Origin: Dermanyssus gallinae
Taxonomy: Eukaryota; Arthropoda; Arachnida; Mesostigmata; Dermanyssidae
NCBI GenBank assembly: GCA_003439945.1
Contig: QVRM01005202.1
Span: forward strand, 760,001 to 824,000
Length of the DNA stretch: 64,000 nt
Direction of reading: 5' to 3'
The translations under genes and the position numbers were made by a program. Each line of letters begins with the position of its first letter. The first letter of the stretch is position 1. Shown here one piece after another: positions 37,397 through 47,159 of the stretch. Below the pieces are notes generated by a model. That model was not told where the DNA came from. It worked only from the letters and a program-made list of their open reading frames with translations, and ran no database searches.

Positions 37397-38204
37397 TATC
37401 ATAATACGCGCTTTATTTACAATAAAGGGAAAATGTACATTGCAAGAAAATCACAACATTCATGCATAGGTTCGGGTTGCTCTCCAAGGAAACAGGGACA
37501 TTACAATTTCCTTTTTCGCTATGCATTTCGGTTCGTAGCGAACCTTAGATCGCGTATGCGAATGTCTACAGTTGAACATTTGACAACATAATTCTTCATT
37601 TTGTATGATCTTTTGTAAGCATTTTTGGTCCAGTTCTTTAAAAACATTAACTATGTCGTCTACATGTCTGTCGTTTCGTGGCACACCGCAACGAAATGCA
37701 ACTTTATGAACAAATTTCTTTAAAACGTTCTGCAATAATTGTCGATCCTTCTCGTTGCTTGGAAACCATGCAGGGGATGCATACGTCAGTACTGGTTTGA
37801 CATATATATTAAATAGTTGCATATACAATTCAGCATCTCTTAGAACAAAGGATCTGAGAATCCAATTACACCTTCTCGTCGCGTTTAGTGCCACCTCTCT
37901 ACTTTGTTCTGAGAATTTTAAATCCGGGGTCATAACAATTCCCAGATCTTTCATAGCGTTCACACTTTCGAGGGGGCAATTATTAATTTTATAAACAAAT
38001 CTTTGATTTTTCCGGCCAAAATGCATTGTTTTGCATTTCGGAATTGACAGTTTCAGGTCTAAACGTTGTGTCCAGTCATAGAAATCGTTTATACATCTTT
38101 GTACCAATTCGCAGTCTCTTACTGAGTTCGAACGACCATAGATTTTGACGTCATCAGCATAGATCTTAAGTGAGACCTCATTTGGAATTACAGACGATAA
38201 CGAG

Positions 38205-38205
<1 letters not shown>
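37397..38205 (-). pseudogene. LINE reverse transcriptase fragment with intact 3' end, between TA arrays
   Basis: An open frame of about 248 codons runs without a stop from the TA array at 38206 to a stop at 37460. It begins LSSVIPNEVSLKIYADDVKI, with the YADD catalytic box, then has LDLKLSIPKCKTMHF (LxLxxxKxKxMxF), MKDLGIVMTPDLKFSEQ (LG motif), YVKPVLTYASPAW and LLQNVLKKFVHKV. These are motifs C to E and the thumb of jockey/CR1-group non-LTR RTs. Motifs A and B and the endonuclease are missing. The 3' untranslated part has AATAAA at 37412-37417 (minus), and the element ends at a second AT tract (37356-37396). The lack of stops suggests a younger age than the other LINE pieces here. Both ends lie in TA-rich sequence, so the target-site duplication cannot be seen. 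Confidence 0.85.

Positions 38206-38245
<40 letters not shown>
38206..38245. repeat. (TA)n array, left part, interrupted by mariner
   Basis: This TA tract and 39527..39583 flank the mariner element exactly. They are most simply one array split by its insertion at a TA dinucleotide. Confidence 0.9.
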
Positions 38246-38273
38246 CAGGTAGTTCAATAAGTTGTTAGAATGA
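38246..38273. repeat. mariner terminal inverted repeat, left
   Basis: 28 bp; one mismatch (position 19) to the right repeat. Confidence 0.95.
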
Positions 38274-38311
38274 AAACCGAGAATTTTCCAAATCATGTTT
38301 TAAAATTTTTC

Positions 38312-39349
38312 TTATTCGATATACTCCCCGAGAAGCTCAATACACTTTTCCCACCGAGATTTCAGAGCTTTCATACCTCTTGAGTAGAATTCCGCGTCGT
38401 TAGACTGAAAATAGGCATTGACAGCAGTCTTAACCTCCTCATTGCTGGAAAAACGCTTTCCACCGAGACTATTCTTCAAATGTCCGAAGAGGAAATAATC
38501 AGAGGGGGCCAGGTCTGGAGAATAGGAGGGTTGTTCAATAAGTTCGAACCTCAGTTGGGCCAGTTTTGCCGATGCTTGCCGGGACTTGTGTGCAGGAGCA
38601 TTGCCCTGGTAAAACGGGACAACCTTCTTCTGCAAAGCGGGCCGTTTCACGATGAGTTCTTGCTAACGGCAGTCCAACAGTCTTGCATAATATTCTCCTG
38701 TGATCGTTTTACAGCTCTCAAGGTAGTCGACCAGCATTATTCTACGTTGGTCTTAAAAAACTGTAGCCATCACCTTTCCGGTCAATGCCGTTGTCCGCAC
38801 CCTCTTCGGAGGTCCTTCATCAGGTGCACACCATTGGCAAGATGCTTCTTGGGTCTCGGGAGTGTAGTGATGAACCCGGCTTTCATCGACGGTCATGAAT
38901 CTGCACCAAAAATCCGACAGATTGTTCGACATCTTGGCCAAATTTCGCTGTAAAGCCAAAACAGGCGCGTCTTTTTGGCTTTGGTTGAGCAAATGCGGCA
39001 GCCATTTTGCTCTAAGCTCTTTCATCTTCAAGTTTTCGTGTAGGATAAAATGCACACTGCCTAAACTAATCCCTAATACCTCCGCTATTTCCTTAATGTT
39101 CATTCGCTTATCTGTGCCAATAATTTTTCGCACTTTCTCTACGTTTTCCTCATCAGTTGCCGTTTTTTGGCCTCCTGGACGTAGTTCATCCTCGGTGCTC
39201 CTGCGACCTCTTTTTAACACATTAATCCAGTTGGAAACAGTGGCAAAACATGGCGCAGAGTCACTGTACGTCTCGTCTAACTCAATTTTTACTTGGGTCG
39301 CATTCCAACCTTTGAAATAAAAATGCTTGGTAACCACTCGAAACTCCAT
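38312..39349 (-). pseudogene. mariner transposase, inactivated (DD34D family)
   Basis: Start ATG at 39349 and stop at 38312 give a 345-codon frame, the usual mariner length. The N-terminal part has the paired HTH DNA-binding region (WNATQVKIELDETY, then INVLKRGRRSTEDE linker, then IKEIAEVLGISLGSVHFILH). WLPHLL matches the linker motif WVPHEL of the family. The first catalytic Asp is in MTVDESRVHHY. The second, expected in HQDNAPAH, is Gly (YQGNAPAHKS). The third is in SPDLAPSDYFLF, with 34 residues between. Two in-frame stops interrupt the frame, at 38755..38753 after ATVF and at 38665..38663. There is no frameshift. Loss of a catalytic Asp plus two stops makes it dead, but the otherwise readable frame suggests moderate age. 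Confidence 0.95.
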
Positions 39350-39498
39350 TTTTAAAAATCACGCCGATACGTTGCACGGGAAAAGCTATCAAACGAAATC
39401 GCAACGGCCAATCACCATAATATATTGAGTGCTAGCAGTCGAAAAGTTGCAGTTCCTATTAGCGGTGAAAGCGTGCCAAAATTCGAATTCTAAAAGGC

Positions 39499-39523
39499 TC
39501 ATTCTAAGAACTTATTGAACTAC

Positions 39524-39526
<3 letters not shown>
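39499..39526. repeat. mariner terminal inverted repeat, right
   Basis: 28 bp, reverse complement of the left repeat with one mismatch. Confidence 0.95.

Positions 39527-39583
<57 letters not shown>
39527..39583. repeat. (TA)n array, right part
   Basis: 57-bp TA array directly next to the mariner right end. Confidence 0.95.
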
Positions 39584-39585
<2 letters not shown>

Positions 39586-40047
39586 CAGTGTAATACAAAT
39601 TCACGCTGAGCTCTATCAATAAGACTATCGCAATTTATGTAGACGTAGTAAACTATTATTTTTTGGGAAAATGCTCCGGAGCATTGTATTACAAGCCGAT
39701 AATAACCCAACTAACTTGATTTCGGAGTTATTGCTTACTGGTGTGAGTACACTTTTGCAGAGTTATTGGCAATAACATTAGCTTTGTCTTGGCTGTATGC
39801 ACGTCGCACAAGAGTCGAGCGGAGAAGTTTATAACAAACTGGCGTAAGTCCCCAGGTATCTTTACCGAATTGGAAATTAAAGGTCTGGTGCGAAAGTAGC
39901 AGCAGAAATCCAAAAACATGCGCGTAACAGTCAATAGTATACCAAAATTATCTTACTGCTTTTAAATTATTTGGTGCCATATATTAATTGCACATGCTAC
40001 TAGCCTTATTTGGCTAGCGTGGCACTTCTCGCTAGCTGCCCCACAGT

Positions 40048-40142
40048 ATTGATTTATTGTTTGCTTGGCATGTATACCTAAATACACATGTCACCCTTTT
40101 ATGTCAGGAGATTCTCTGCAGGCAGTATTATCTGCAGGCATA
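40048..40142 (-). mobile_element. LINE family 1, 3'-tail-only copy C
   Basis: ATTGATTTATTGTTTGCTTG and the following GGCATGTATACCTAAATAC match the 3' end of copy A (reverse complement near 54160) and copy B (19744 onward). The similarity fades near 40142. Only the terminal 90 or so bases of the element are present, an extreme 5' truncation. Confidence 0.75.
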
Positions 40143-40806
40143 CAAGGGTGTCACGTCGCGGCGATTTGCCACTGGGCCGATGTGGTGATGATAGCTGTGC
40201 ATTATCTATTGCGTATATACCCAAGCATTCTGCAGACTGCTACACGGTTCTATCTATTAGAGCTCGCGTAGCTTGAGTACCTTGCCAATCTAATCGTTGT
40301 GCTCTCTGTTATCGCACTGTAAATTCGCTTCCGCACGCAACCCGCATCTTCATTAAGGCTGTGACTGAAAGAGCGAAAATGTTGAGGCTTTCAACGGTGT
40401 CTGGAAGGCCGAGAGTTCATTTGTTTACCTGTTCATGGCGCATGTGTTATCATTTTCTGGCAAAATTCCTAAAATTCTACCTATGCTGTCATATAATAAT
40501 ACCAAGATGGGGAATAGTTTTAGCATGATAAATCGAACCGCTGCACGTAATGAAAAGCGACCGTGGGTTCCGCATCTCCGCGAATGATACGATGATAGAG
40601 CGCGATATGCTTCCTTCTTCAACATGTCCGACAAAATTGTTTGTTATGTTGTAGTGGATGTGCTGGCCAGAATACTTGAAGGTATTGGAGAACTTCAAAG
40701 ACCTGCCGTTTCGAAACAGCCTGCCGAGCGAGCTAGACACTGGCTGTACTAAATTTTTTCGTTATTGTCATTCCTTTATTCATTTTGAGCCCTTCAGTTT
40801 CTAAAC

Positions 40807-40896
<90 letters not shown>
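40807..40896. repeat. (TA)n microsatellite, about 90 bp
   Basis: TA array with one CG interruption near 40863. Confidence 0.95.
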
Positions 40897-40900
<4 letters not shown>

Positions 40901-41020
40901 CATATGAGTGATACATAATGCCCAATAAGCCTGGACCCAAAATATAATTGAAATCCGTATATCCGCCCTTGACATGGTATACATCAGATAACACGCTTAA
41001 TGTGTGTTAAATTTCGTATG

Positions 41021-41026
41021 TTTATT
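41021..41026 (-). terminator. Probable PAICS poly(A) signal AATAAA
   Basis: AATAAA on the minus strand, 70 bases after the PAICS stop codon. No better signal lies closer to the stop. Confidence 0.6.
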
Positions 41027-41095
41027 TATGTATTAACAAGTAGTGGAGGCACGCATTGTGTTGCCTTCGCAGCTATGCAGCTCGCACGCCCAACC

Positions 41096-41455
41096 TCAGT
41101 GAAGTCCTTGTGATTTGCGGATCTTTTTGTCGGCTTGCTTGAGGCCGACCCAGGTGTTCATCTGTTCGCAGCGCAACATCGACCACACAACGTGATCTTT
41201 CAAACCGAGAATCTGGGCCGCTGCGAGAGCTGCCGCCTCTGGGAAGAGGACGGTGGTGCAACCCAGACCCGACGGAACTCGCATTGAGCTCCAAATGTCT
41301 TCGGCGCCCCAGTCGGGGGTGACTGGAGGGCAGTTGATGACGGGAACGTTCACGTTGCCGCTCGTCACAGGGCCCAGCCCATTTGAGCGTCCGGCCACTG
41401 CAATGAACACGAGAGGCACTCCGAGGCCTTCGTACTCGGCAATGATATCCAGCGT
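41096..41455 (-). CDS. PAICS: PAICS terminal exon (119 codons plus stop)
   Basis: Acceptor TGTACAG. Encodes [20 protein letters not shown] to [14 protein letters not shown] and a TGA stop at 41098..41096. The antisense open frames here are shadows. Confidence 0.97.
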   Translation of the reverse strand, partial: TLDIIAEYEGLGVPLVFIAVAGRSNGLGPVTSGNVNVPVINCPPVTPDWGAEDIWSSMRVPSGLGCTTVLFPEAAALAAAQILGLKDHVVWSMLRCEQMNTWVGLKQADKKIRKSQGLH

Positions 41456-42985
41456 CTGTACACATAAACCACAAATAAAAGAATCTACCATGAAGCGCTT
41501 CATTTTGCATATACAGTCCGGCTTATATCTATTAGAAGCGGTGTAAAGTGGGTCAAAATTAGTAGCCAAGAATCTATCGAATCTCTTTTTTAGGAGCACC
41601 ATGCTGTTGAATTATATCCATTCTAATAATGAGGACTATTGCTGGAGACATACATTTTCTGTACGAATGTATATGCACATATATTGCTGTTCTTTTGTGG
41701 GAAACTTGTAATAAAATTGCTTTATAGGGTTAACAGTTGTCCCTCTTGCACGTGTATCTACGTTCGCTATATATATATATATGTATATGAAACTAAATTA
41801 ATTTTGAGTCAGTCAGAACAAATTCAGCGAACAGAGCAAGCCTCTGTTTTCAACTTCCGTCGTATACTATTCTTGTAGTCAAAGTAGATTAGTTCCTGCT
41901 AAACGTAGCTCGATTTGACTCGATTGATTAATCTCGAGCGCTGTGAGCTTCTTACGAAGGCTTATGTTCGTTTATGTCTATATGCAATACGGTAAAATTC
42001 TGCACTTTGTCTAGGACGATTATTGTTGGACGCTTATAAAGACAACGGTACTCTTATAGAAACATAAGATTATAGGAACCTAATCTTGTACAGATAAAGT
42101 AGTTTATTGAAATATAAAGTTTATAGGTTTGACATACGGCTCAAGGGTTCCACCAGTATCCCGCTATACTACATAGTAGCACTAAATAATGCTTGAACCT
42201 GGTCGTAAATCGTTCAGCAAATTTTAATGTTCTCAAGCGTACACTTATTGTTTTAAATATATTATTCAGACATTCGATCAAAATGATCTTGTGAATTATC
42301 ATTCTGAACACCTGTTGTTCATATACCTGATCAGTATTTTTATGCGCCGACGTGATTCGCATATCCGTAGGAATCTGGTACTTTGCCAGACACTTTTTGA
42401 TCTTTTCGCAGTGCTCGGTGTCACTCGCCGAGCCCATAAGAATTACGACCTGGAAGAAAATTTATCGGAATAAAAGAATAACAGCACACAGTTAGACATC
42501 AGTTGAAAGCGCAGTATATCGACTTTTAAATAAGTGCGACCTAGACAAGATCCGGCTTGTGATTGGATAAGGGGTTAACGCGGATTGGCCGTAGAATGTA
42601 TTTCACTATCCCAAACGTAAGAGTTTATAGAATATCACTTAATGCAGGTTGGAGTACCTTTGCGCAAAAAAACACACGCAACGTTCTTAAATGCTTACCT
42701 GGGAAGTTGATTTAGGCATGAAGTTTTTCATCTGGTCAGATACCCAAGTGAAGTTGCGCTTTACGGTCTCGAGTGCCTGCGGGGTGACCTCCTGCAGGTT
42801 ACGATACACCTGTTTGTCGACCATCAGTCGCTTGTCACCCCTTGGCCAAAGGCGCCACGAATCTGAGTCGATCAGATCGGCAAGAATGATCTCCTTTGTC
42901 GTAACATCAACACCAAATTCCACCTGGAACACGTTTTTCATGCTGTGTAAGCAGTGGCATTCCGGATCGGCTCCTTGTTCACAGG

Positions 42986-43023
<38 letters not shown>

Positions 43024-43264
43024 TAATTATGGTCGATTCCATGTTGTTGCTCGCCCTATAAAGCATGCAAAACGGCAAGAAGTAAGCCTGTTTCTGAAAA
43101 GATAAGGTAACAGAACCGCAAACGTACCTTCATATCAATTAGAGAGCAGTCAAGAGACTGCCAGCCTCTCTCCAGCACTTCGAACACAGTCCGCGTTATC
43201 TTCAGCATAATTTCCACCTAGACGTAGACAGACAGAACATTAGGCATAATTTTTGTTTATATAT

Positions 43265-43295
<31 letters not shown>

Positions 43296-45569
43296 CGTGT
43301 GTGTGTGTGCGCGTGTTGTCTAATGATAGTATCGTAATACTGTGTTTAAAGAAGGTTCAGGAGGTCTGCTGTGCACATGTAAATAAATACATAATAGACA
43401 TATAGTATATAATGTATTTAGGATAAGGGAGGACAATGGTCTTTCAAAGGAATGTGTGCACTCCCCTGGCCTAAACGGCAACCTCGCTGATCGTCTCAAG
43501 GACAGACGCAGCGATTTTCCCCTGCTCGTCTAAAGCGAGCCTTTAGCGGAAAAACGACTCGGCACTACTGTCTCCGGTGTCAGTATCTAAGGGGCTGGCT
43601 ATCTTCGTCAAGAACTGTATCTGTGGTTGTTAATGAGACTCGAATATCTTCAAATCTTAGCCTGTTCAATCTGTGCGGCGCCAATGCCCGGACGGGGAGC
43701 TTTTTACAGTATATAAATATTGGTTTCGACCTGGTCAATAAAGCGCGATCTGGAAGGCCCTCATTCTAGAAAAAAAAAATTTGTTTGCTTAAATTCCTTG
43801 CTAACTACTTAAGCGCTTTGTGTGTTCCAGAACTCATAACCGTGTACACTTTGCTTCTTGCCCTCTTCGACGAGAACCCGTTTATGAATTCGTTAGAAAT
43901 TTCCATTTTTGGCAATGTTAAATATGTGTTCTATAATAACGTATGCGTAAGCAGAAAATTCTACTCGTCCGAAGCCTTATACTTTGCTCCAGGATTATGC
44001 GATATCTACGAAAAAGGCATTGCTGGCTTTCTGAGTGGAATATCAGATGTTTAGTTCTTTGAAGAGTAGCGAGACTAGCATTTTTCATATTCTTGCCAAC
44101 CTGAATAGTAGTTATTTGGATTAACACAAAATGATTACTCTGAAAAAGATTTGCTTCCATGGAGCACATAGAAAAAAGCAGCAGACGATTTTTACCTAAC
44201 GTGGTACGTTTTTTCGGAACGAGGATTGCAAAAGTGTACATATATACATACATATGATATTAACGATTAACGATGATATTACCTGTAGCGTTTTTCAAAT
44301 AAATGTATTTTTACATCATTGTATAATATGCTAATCTTTGTGAACCATTGTTTCCTATGCGTGCCCGCTTTAGTAAAGATTCAATTTTCCTCAAAGCTTT
44401 ATAAGCGTATAGGTTTAGTTTTTAAATCATATACATAAAATACTACACAGGGAGTATAAAAAAATTGTGTTCTAGAGATATGTTGTGTATAATATACAGA
44501 TGATGTATAGAGATATGTTGTATAATGATAAACATAAGATATGTTGTGTATTGATATACATATTACGTATAGAGATATGTTGTGTATTGATATACATATT
44601 ACGTATAGAGATATGTTGTGTAATGATATACATATGATGTATAGAGATATGTTGTGTAATGATATACATATGATGTATAGAAATATGTTGTATGTATACT
44701 TGTGGCATGTGCGCGTTGTCAACTTGCCTCGTCGGGTCCAATGACGATGCCACCGTGTTCGAGTTTAGCCTCAATGAGCTGTTCGGTGCTCCACTGAGGA
44801 TCGTGGTTAGCGTCGTCTTTGTAGAACGTCTCCAGCTTGGGCGGGTTGAAACGGTAGCCCTCCTTAACGCCCGGCATTCGCTTCAGGAACGAGCCCGTCG
44901 CCAATCGCCTCGTCACCCATTCGATCGGGATCATGTCGCATTTACGGGCAACGAACGACTTGTCATCGTGCTGGCGAATGAAGTGCGTTTTCAGACCGCA
45001 TCGGTTCAAGTAGGCAAAGATCTGGCAGGCTGTCTGGTTCGAGATAGTCGCCTTTCCTAGGGGTTTAGCCATTCGACCGTATGCATTACGTATGTTAGTA
45101 TATATATAAATATATATCTCTTGGCCTGGCCTAAACGAAACGGACACGTAATAGGGCCCATACAGGCCTGCTAGGCACATAACCTTAGCTAATATTTCGT
45201 CGTACGTGTAACATTTATAAAATGTATGATGCTGAAAATAGATATCATATATATATATATATTTTTTTTTTTCTGTTTTTTTTTTATAGAGATAACTGGT
45301 AAAATGCATTATGCACACCGTGCGTCGTTCTTAAAGCCACGGTAGTATATATATATATATCATGGATGCGAATATGTAGATTAACAACTACTTAGGATTT
45401 GGGTACGCCTGAGTACATGACCTACCAGCCATGTCGTTTGCGCGGGCGCCATCTCCGGCTGTGATGCGGTCTTTCGAGATCAGAATGCAGTTCCCGGGCT
45501 CTTCGGGCAACTCGTAGACCGCCTTGGTCTTTCCCTCGATAATCTTCGCGCCGAGCTTCAGTCCGGTTA
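41096..45569 (-). CDS. PAICS: PAICS: bifunctional SAICAR synthetase / AIR carboxylase (six coding exons; N-terminus unresolved)
   Basis: Cytosolic enzyme of de novo purine synthesis. The C-terminal half (class II PurE-like) carboxylates AIR to CAIR; the N-terminal half (PurC-like) joins CAIR to aspartate using ATP to make SAICAR. Spliced exons give 423 codons from [17 protein letters not shown] to [14 protein letters not shown], close to the roughly 425 residues of vertebrate PAICS. Diagnostic blocks are present: [10 protein letters not shown] (nucleotide binding), [43 protein letters not shown], then the PurE half with [22 protein letters not shown] (His motif), [15 protein letters not shown] and [17 protein letters not shown]. 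All inner splice sites fit: acceptors end in AG, donors are GT except one GC, and phases agree. The gene looks intact and functional. What is unsettled is the start. Either an in-frame ATG at 45582 (MFFAVTG) is used, or TTTTTTGCAG at 45580-45570 is an acceptor and a short upstream exon supplies the first residues. Confidence 0.95.
42327..42449 (-). CDS. PAICS: PAICS 41-codon exon, start of the AIR carboxylase half
   Basis: Acceptor TTCCAG, donor CAG/GTATAT. Encodes [19 protein letters not shown] to [10 protein letters not shown], including the GS-S-D loop and the SAH motif of class II PurE. Confidence 0.95.
42699..42923 (-). CDS. PAICS: PAICS 75-codon exon, end of the SAICAR synthetase half
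   Basis: Acceptor TTCCAG, donor CAG/GTAAGC. Encodes [20 protein letters not shown] to [19 protein letters not shown] matches the family. Confidence 0.95.
42989..43021. repeat. (TA)n in a PAICS intron
   Basis: TA array in the 204-bp intron 42924..43127. Another lies at about 43267-43295 in the next intron upstream. Confidence 0.9.
43128..43217 (-). CDS. PAICS: PAICS 30-codon exon
   Basis: Acceptor CTAG, donor AAG/GTACGT. Encodes [19 protein letters not shown] and [10 protein letters not shown], matching the VDIM...DMK segment of animal PAICS. It is too short to stand out as an open frame on its own. Confidence 0.92.
43218..44727 (-). other. PAICS: PAICS GC-AG intron (1510 bp)
   Basis: Starts GCAAGT after exon 44728..45056 and ends CTAG before exon 43128..43217. 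It contains a 36-bp minisatellite close to the donor and a TA array near the acceptor. Short open frames inside it have no recognised domain. Confidence 0.85.
44474..44698. repeat. Minisatellite, period about 36 bp, six to seven units
   Basis: Units start with AGAGATATGTTGTG at 44474, 44509, 44571, 44607, 44643 and (AGAAATATG) 44679, with a degenerate unit near 44535. Each unit is AT-rich. Because 36 is a multiple of three it creates spurious open frames with a 12-residue period on both strands. It ends about 28 bases from the PAICS GC donor. Confidence 0.95.
44728..45056 (-). CDS. PAICS: PAICS exon 3 of the model (329 bp)
   Basis: It completes a split Gly codon (acceptor CCTAG) and encodes [20 protein letters not shown] through [11 protein letters not shown]. 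It ends at GAG followed by GCAAGT, a non-canonical but well-formed GC donor. No in-frame GT donor is available nearby. Confidence 0.92.
45426..45569 (-). CDS. PAICS: PAICS exon (first recognised), SAICAR synthetase N-terminus
   Basis: Begins after TTTTTTGCAG and encodes [20 protein letters not shown] through [14 protein letters not shown]. It ends in phase 1 before the donor GTAGGT. If an ATG at 45582 is used instead of splicing, the exon simply extends upstream in the same frame. Confidence 0.9.
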
Positions 45570-45600
45570 CTGCAAAAAACATGCCACATGCGTCGGTCAC

Positions 45601-47060
45601 TCTGCGCGGTGCTGTTGGGCTAACTTCGGCTCTCAGTTACGACATTAAATATAGTATTTAAATAGAATAAATAAAGCTGTTTTTAAGAAAATTAAAGCAA
45701 CTTATTAAATATAACTTGAAGGGCCAAACGTTCTGCTGAAGACCCGGAACACCAGTACAACAGCATTCGGTGAAAGGACACATCGAAGCATCCTCGTATT
45801 TATTTTACTCATATTGAATACGCATATAACATAGACAATTATACTGCAGTGAGGGACGAATGAAACTTCGCACACGCCATAATGTTTTAATTGTTTTTGG
45901 GTTTTATTTTATATCGGCATTAGGTTTAGAGTCTTAGAAAATAATGTTTGGGTTAAATCAATGGTTCGCCACACCATTTACTAGCTGTCTCGGGCTTTGC
46001 AATTGCTCAGCCAGACAGAAGAAATAACATTGTTTACACTCAGATGGTTTTCGACCTATGTTCATTAGGTGTGGTATTTGACGGAGTGCAAGCAAGTTGC
46101 GTGTGTTTTAAATTGAAGGTCGTGGGTTAAAATGCAGGGCCTGGGATTCCTAATAGTCTTTAATTTAATGACAATTTTAATAATGTGCTATCACCAATTA
46201 TAACAAGATACATACACAAGATAAATAAACAAAACAAATAAGTCAACGACAATACGGTACACATAAGATATCTTCCTCGTTCCGCTTCGCAATAAAACAT
46301 CGTTTTCAATGCACTTATTTCTTGAAAGTCGTTTTAATTATACTAATAATTGTTCTGCCATAAAAACGACGGAAGCTATAGACATTAATAGAAGCGCTGC
46401 TGGCGTAGTGTTTTATAACTGTAAATACTGCGTACTGTGATTATATAAATATCTTATTCATACAACATATTCAGAATGCATCTTAAATGTTGATACTAAA
46501 AGTCGTGCCAATTGGTTGAGTTATTGAGGGCGTCGCTACGGAACAAAGCGCCAAGGTCGTTTTCAATAGGCGATGGAACAGTAGACGCGTCTCTAGTAGC
46601 AATAAAGATTGCTCTCTTTTGCACTTCTTCAATTCTCATTTTAGTGAAAGGGTTTCAGCAAGAGAGGTGAAAAAAAAAATCCTTTACAAACACGTATTCA
46701 TGTGCTTAGAGATTCTACTAATTATATATATATATTACATATATATAAACGAGACTAACTCAGAAATGAGGCTGCCGCTTTACCGGTGTTGTAAAACGTT
46801 AGCAAACAATCAGTGTTACAGTATACGGCACCTGTGGCATTGCAAAAGGCACTGCTAGTCCTAGCTTAGTGCTACTACTACTATTGATCACTCTTATAAT
46901 AATTACACTGAATTTTGAATTAACGACCTTCACGGCAATTACAATCTGTATCGACTGAAACATCGTGCTGTATAGCTAACGCAGCGGCTCATTGGGTAAG
47001 TATTGATTTGCATAAGCAGATTGTGGATTTGGAACTAAGGTCGATTTGGCTATGAGATTT
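45601..47060. other. No recognisable gene
   Basis: AT-rich; if PAICS has an upstream exon, this is part of its first intron. A weak tRNA-like pattern lies near 46090-46130. Confidence 0.4.
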
Positions 47061-47159
47061 GTCATGTGATAAGGCAAAGGGTTCCAATCGGCCATAGCCA
47101 AACAGAAAACAAAGCAAAAAATAGTTGCCTTAACATGCAACGTTGAACCATTGCACTCA

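Larger units (their letters stand above)
38246..39526 (-). mobile_element. mariner element, 1281 bp
   Basis: It is bounded by 28-bp terminal inverted repeats (38246..38273 and 39499..39526) that begin CAGGTAGTTCAATAAGTT and match at 27 of 28 positions. A TA dinucleotide flanks each end, as expected for mariner, inside a (TA)n array. The length is typical of the family (about 1.28 kb). It carries one transposase reading frame on the minus strand with inactivating changes. The internal promoter and untranslated parts are short. The element is complete in structure but non-autonomous by sequence. Confidence 0.95.
39590..41020. other. No gene recognised apart from a LINE tail and a TA array
   Basis: Open frames around 40.4-40.7 kb (minus) have no recognised domain. 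The LINE tail at 40048..40142 and the TA array at 40807..40896 are listed separately. Confidence 0.4.

Noticed and set aside
41073..41546. Overlapping open frames on both strands across the last PAICS exon
   Set aside because: Shadows of the PAICS coding sequence in other frames.
44474..44698. CRISPR-like array (36-bp period)
   Set aside because: Units are directly contiguous without unique spacers, and the sequence is eukaryotic; it is a minisatellite.
44399..44774. Open frames with a 12-residue repeat ([12 protein letters not shown])
   Set aside because: Product of the 36-bp minisatellite in a PAICS intron; open in several frames only because the period is divisible by three.
46975..47045. 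tRNA-like A and B boxes near AGCGGCTCATTGGGTAAG
   Set aside because: The B-box part is too diverged (GTGGATTTGGAAC) and pairing is poor.
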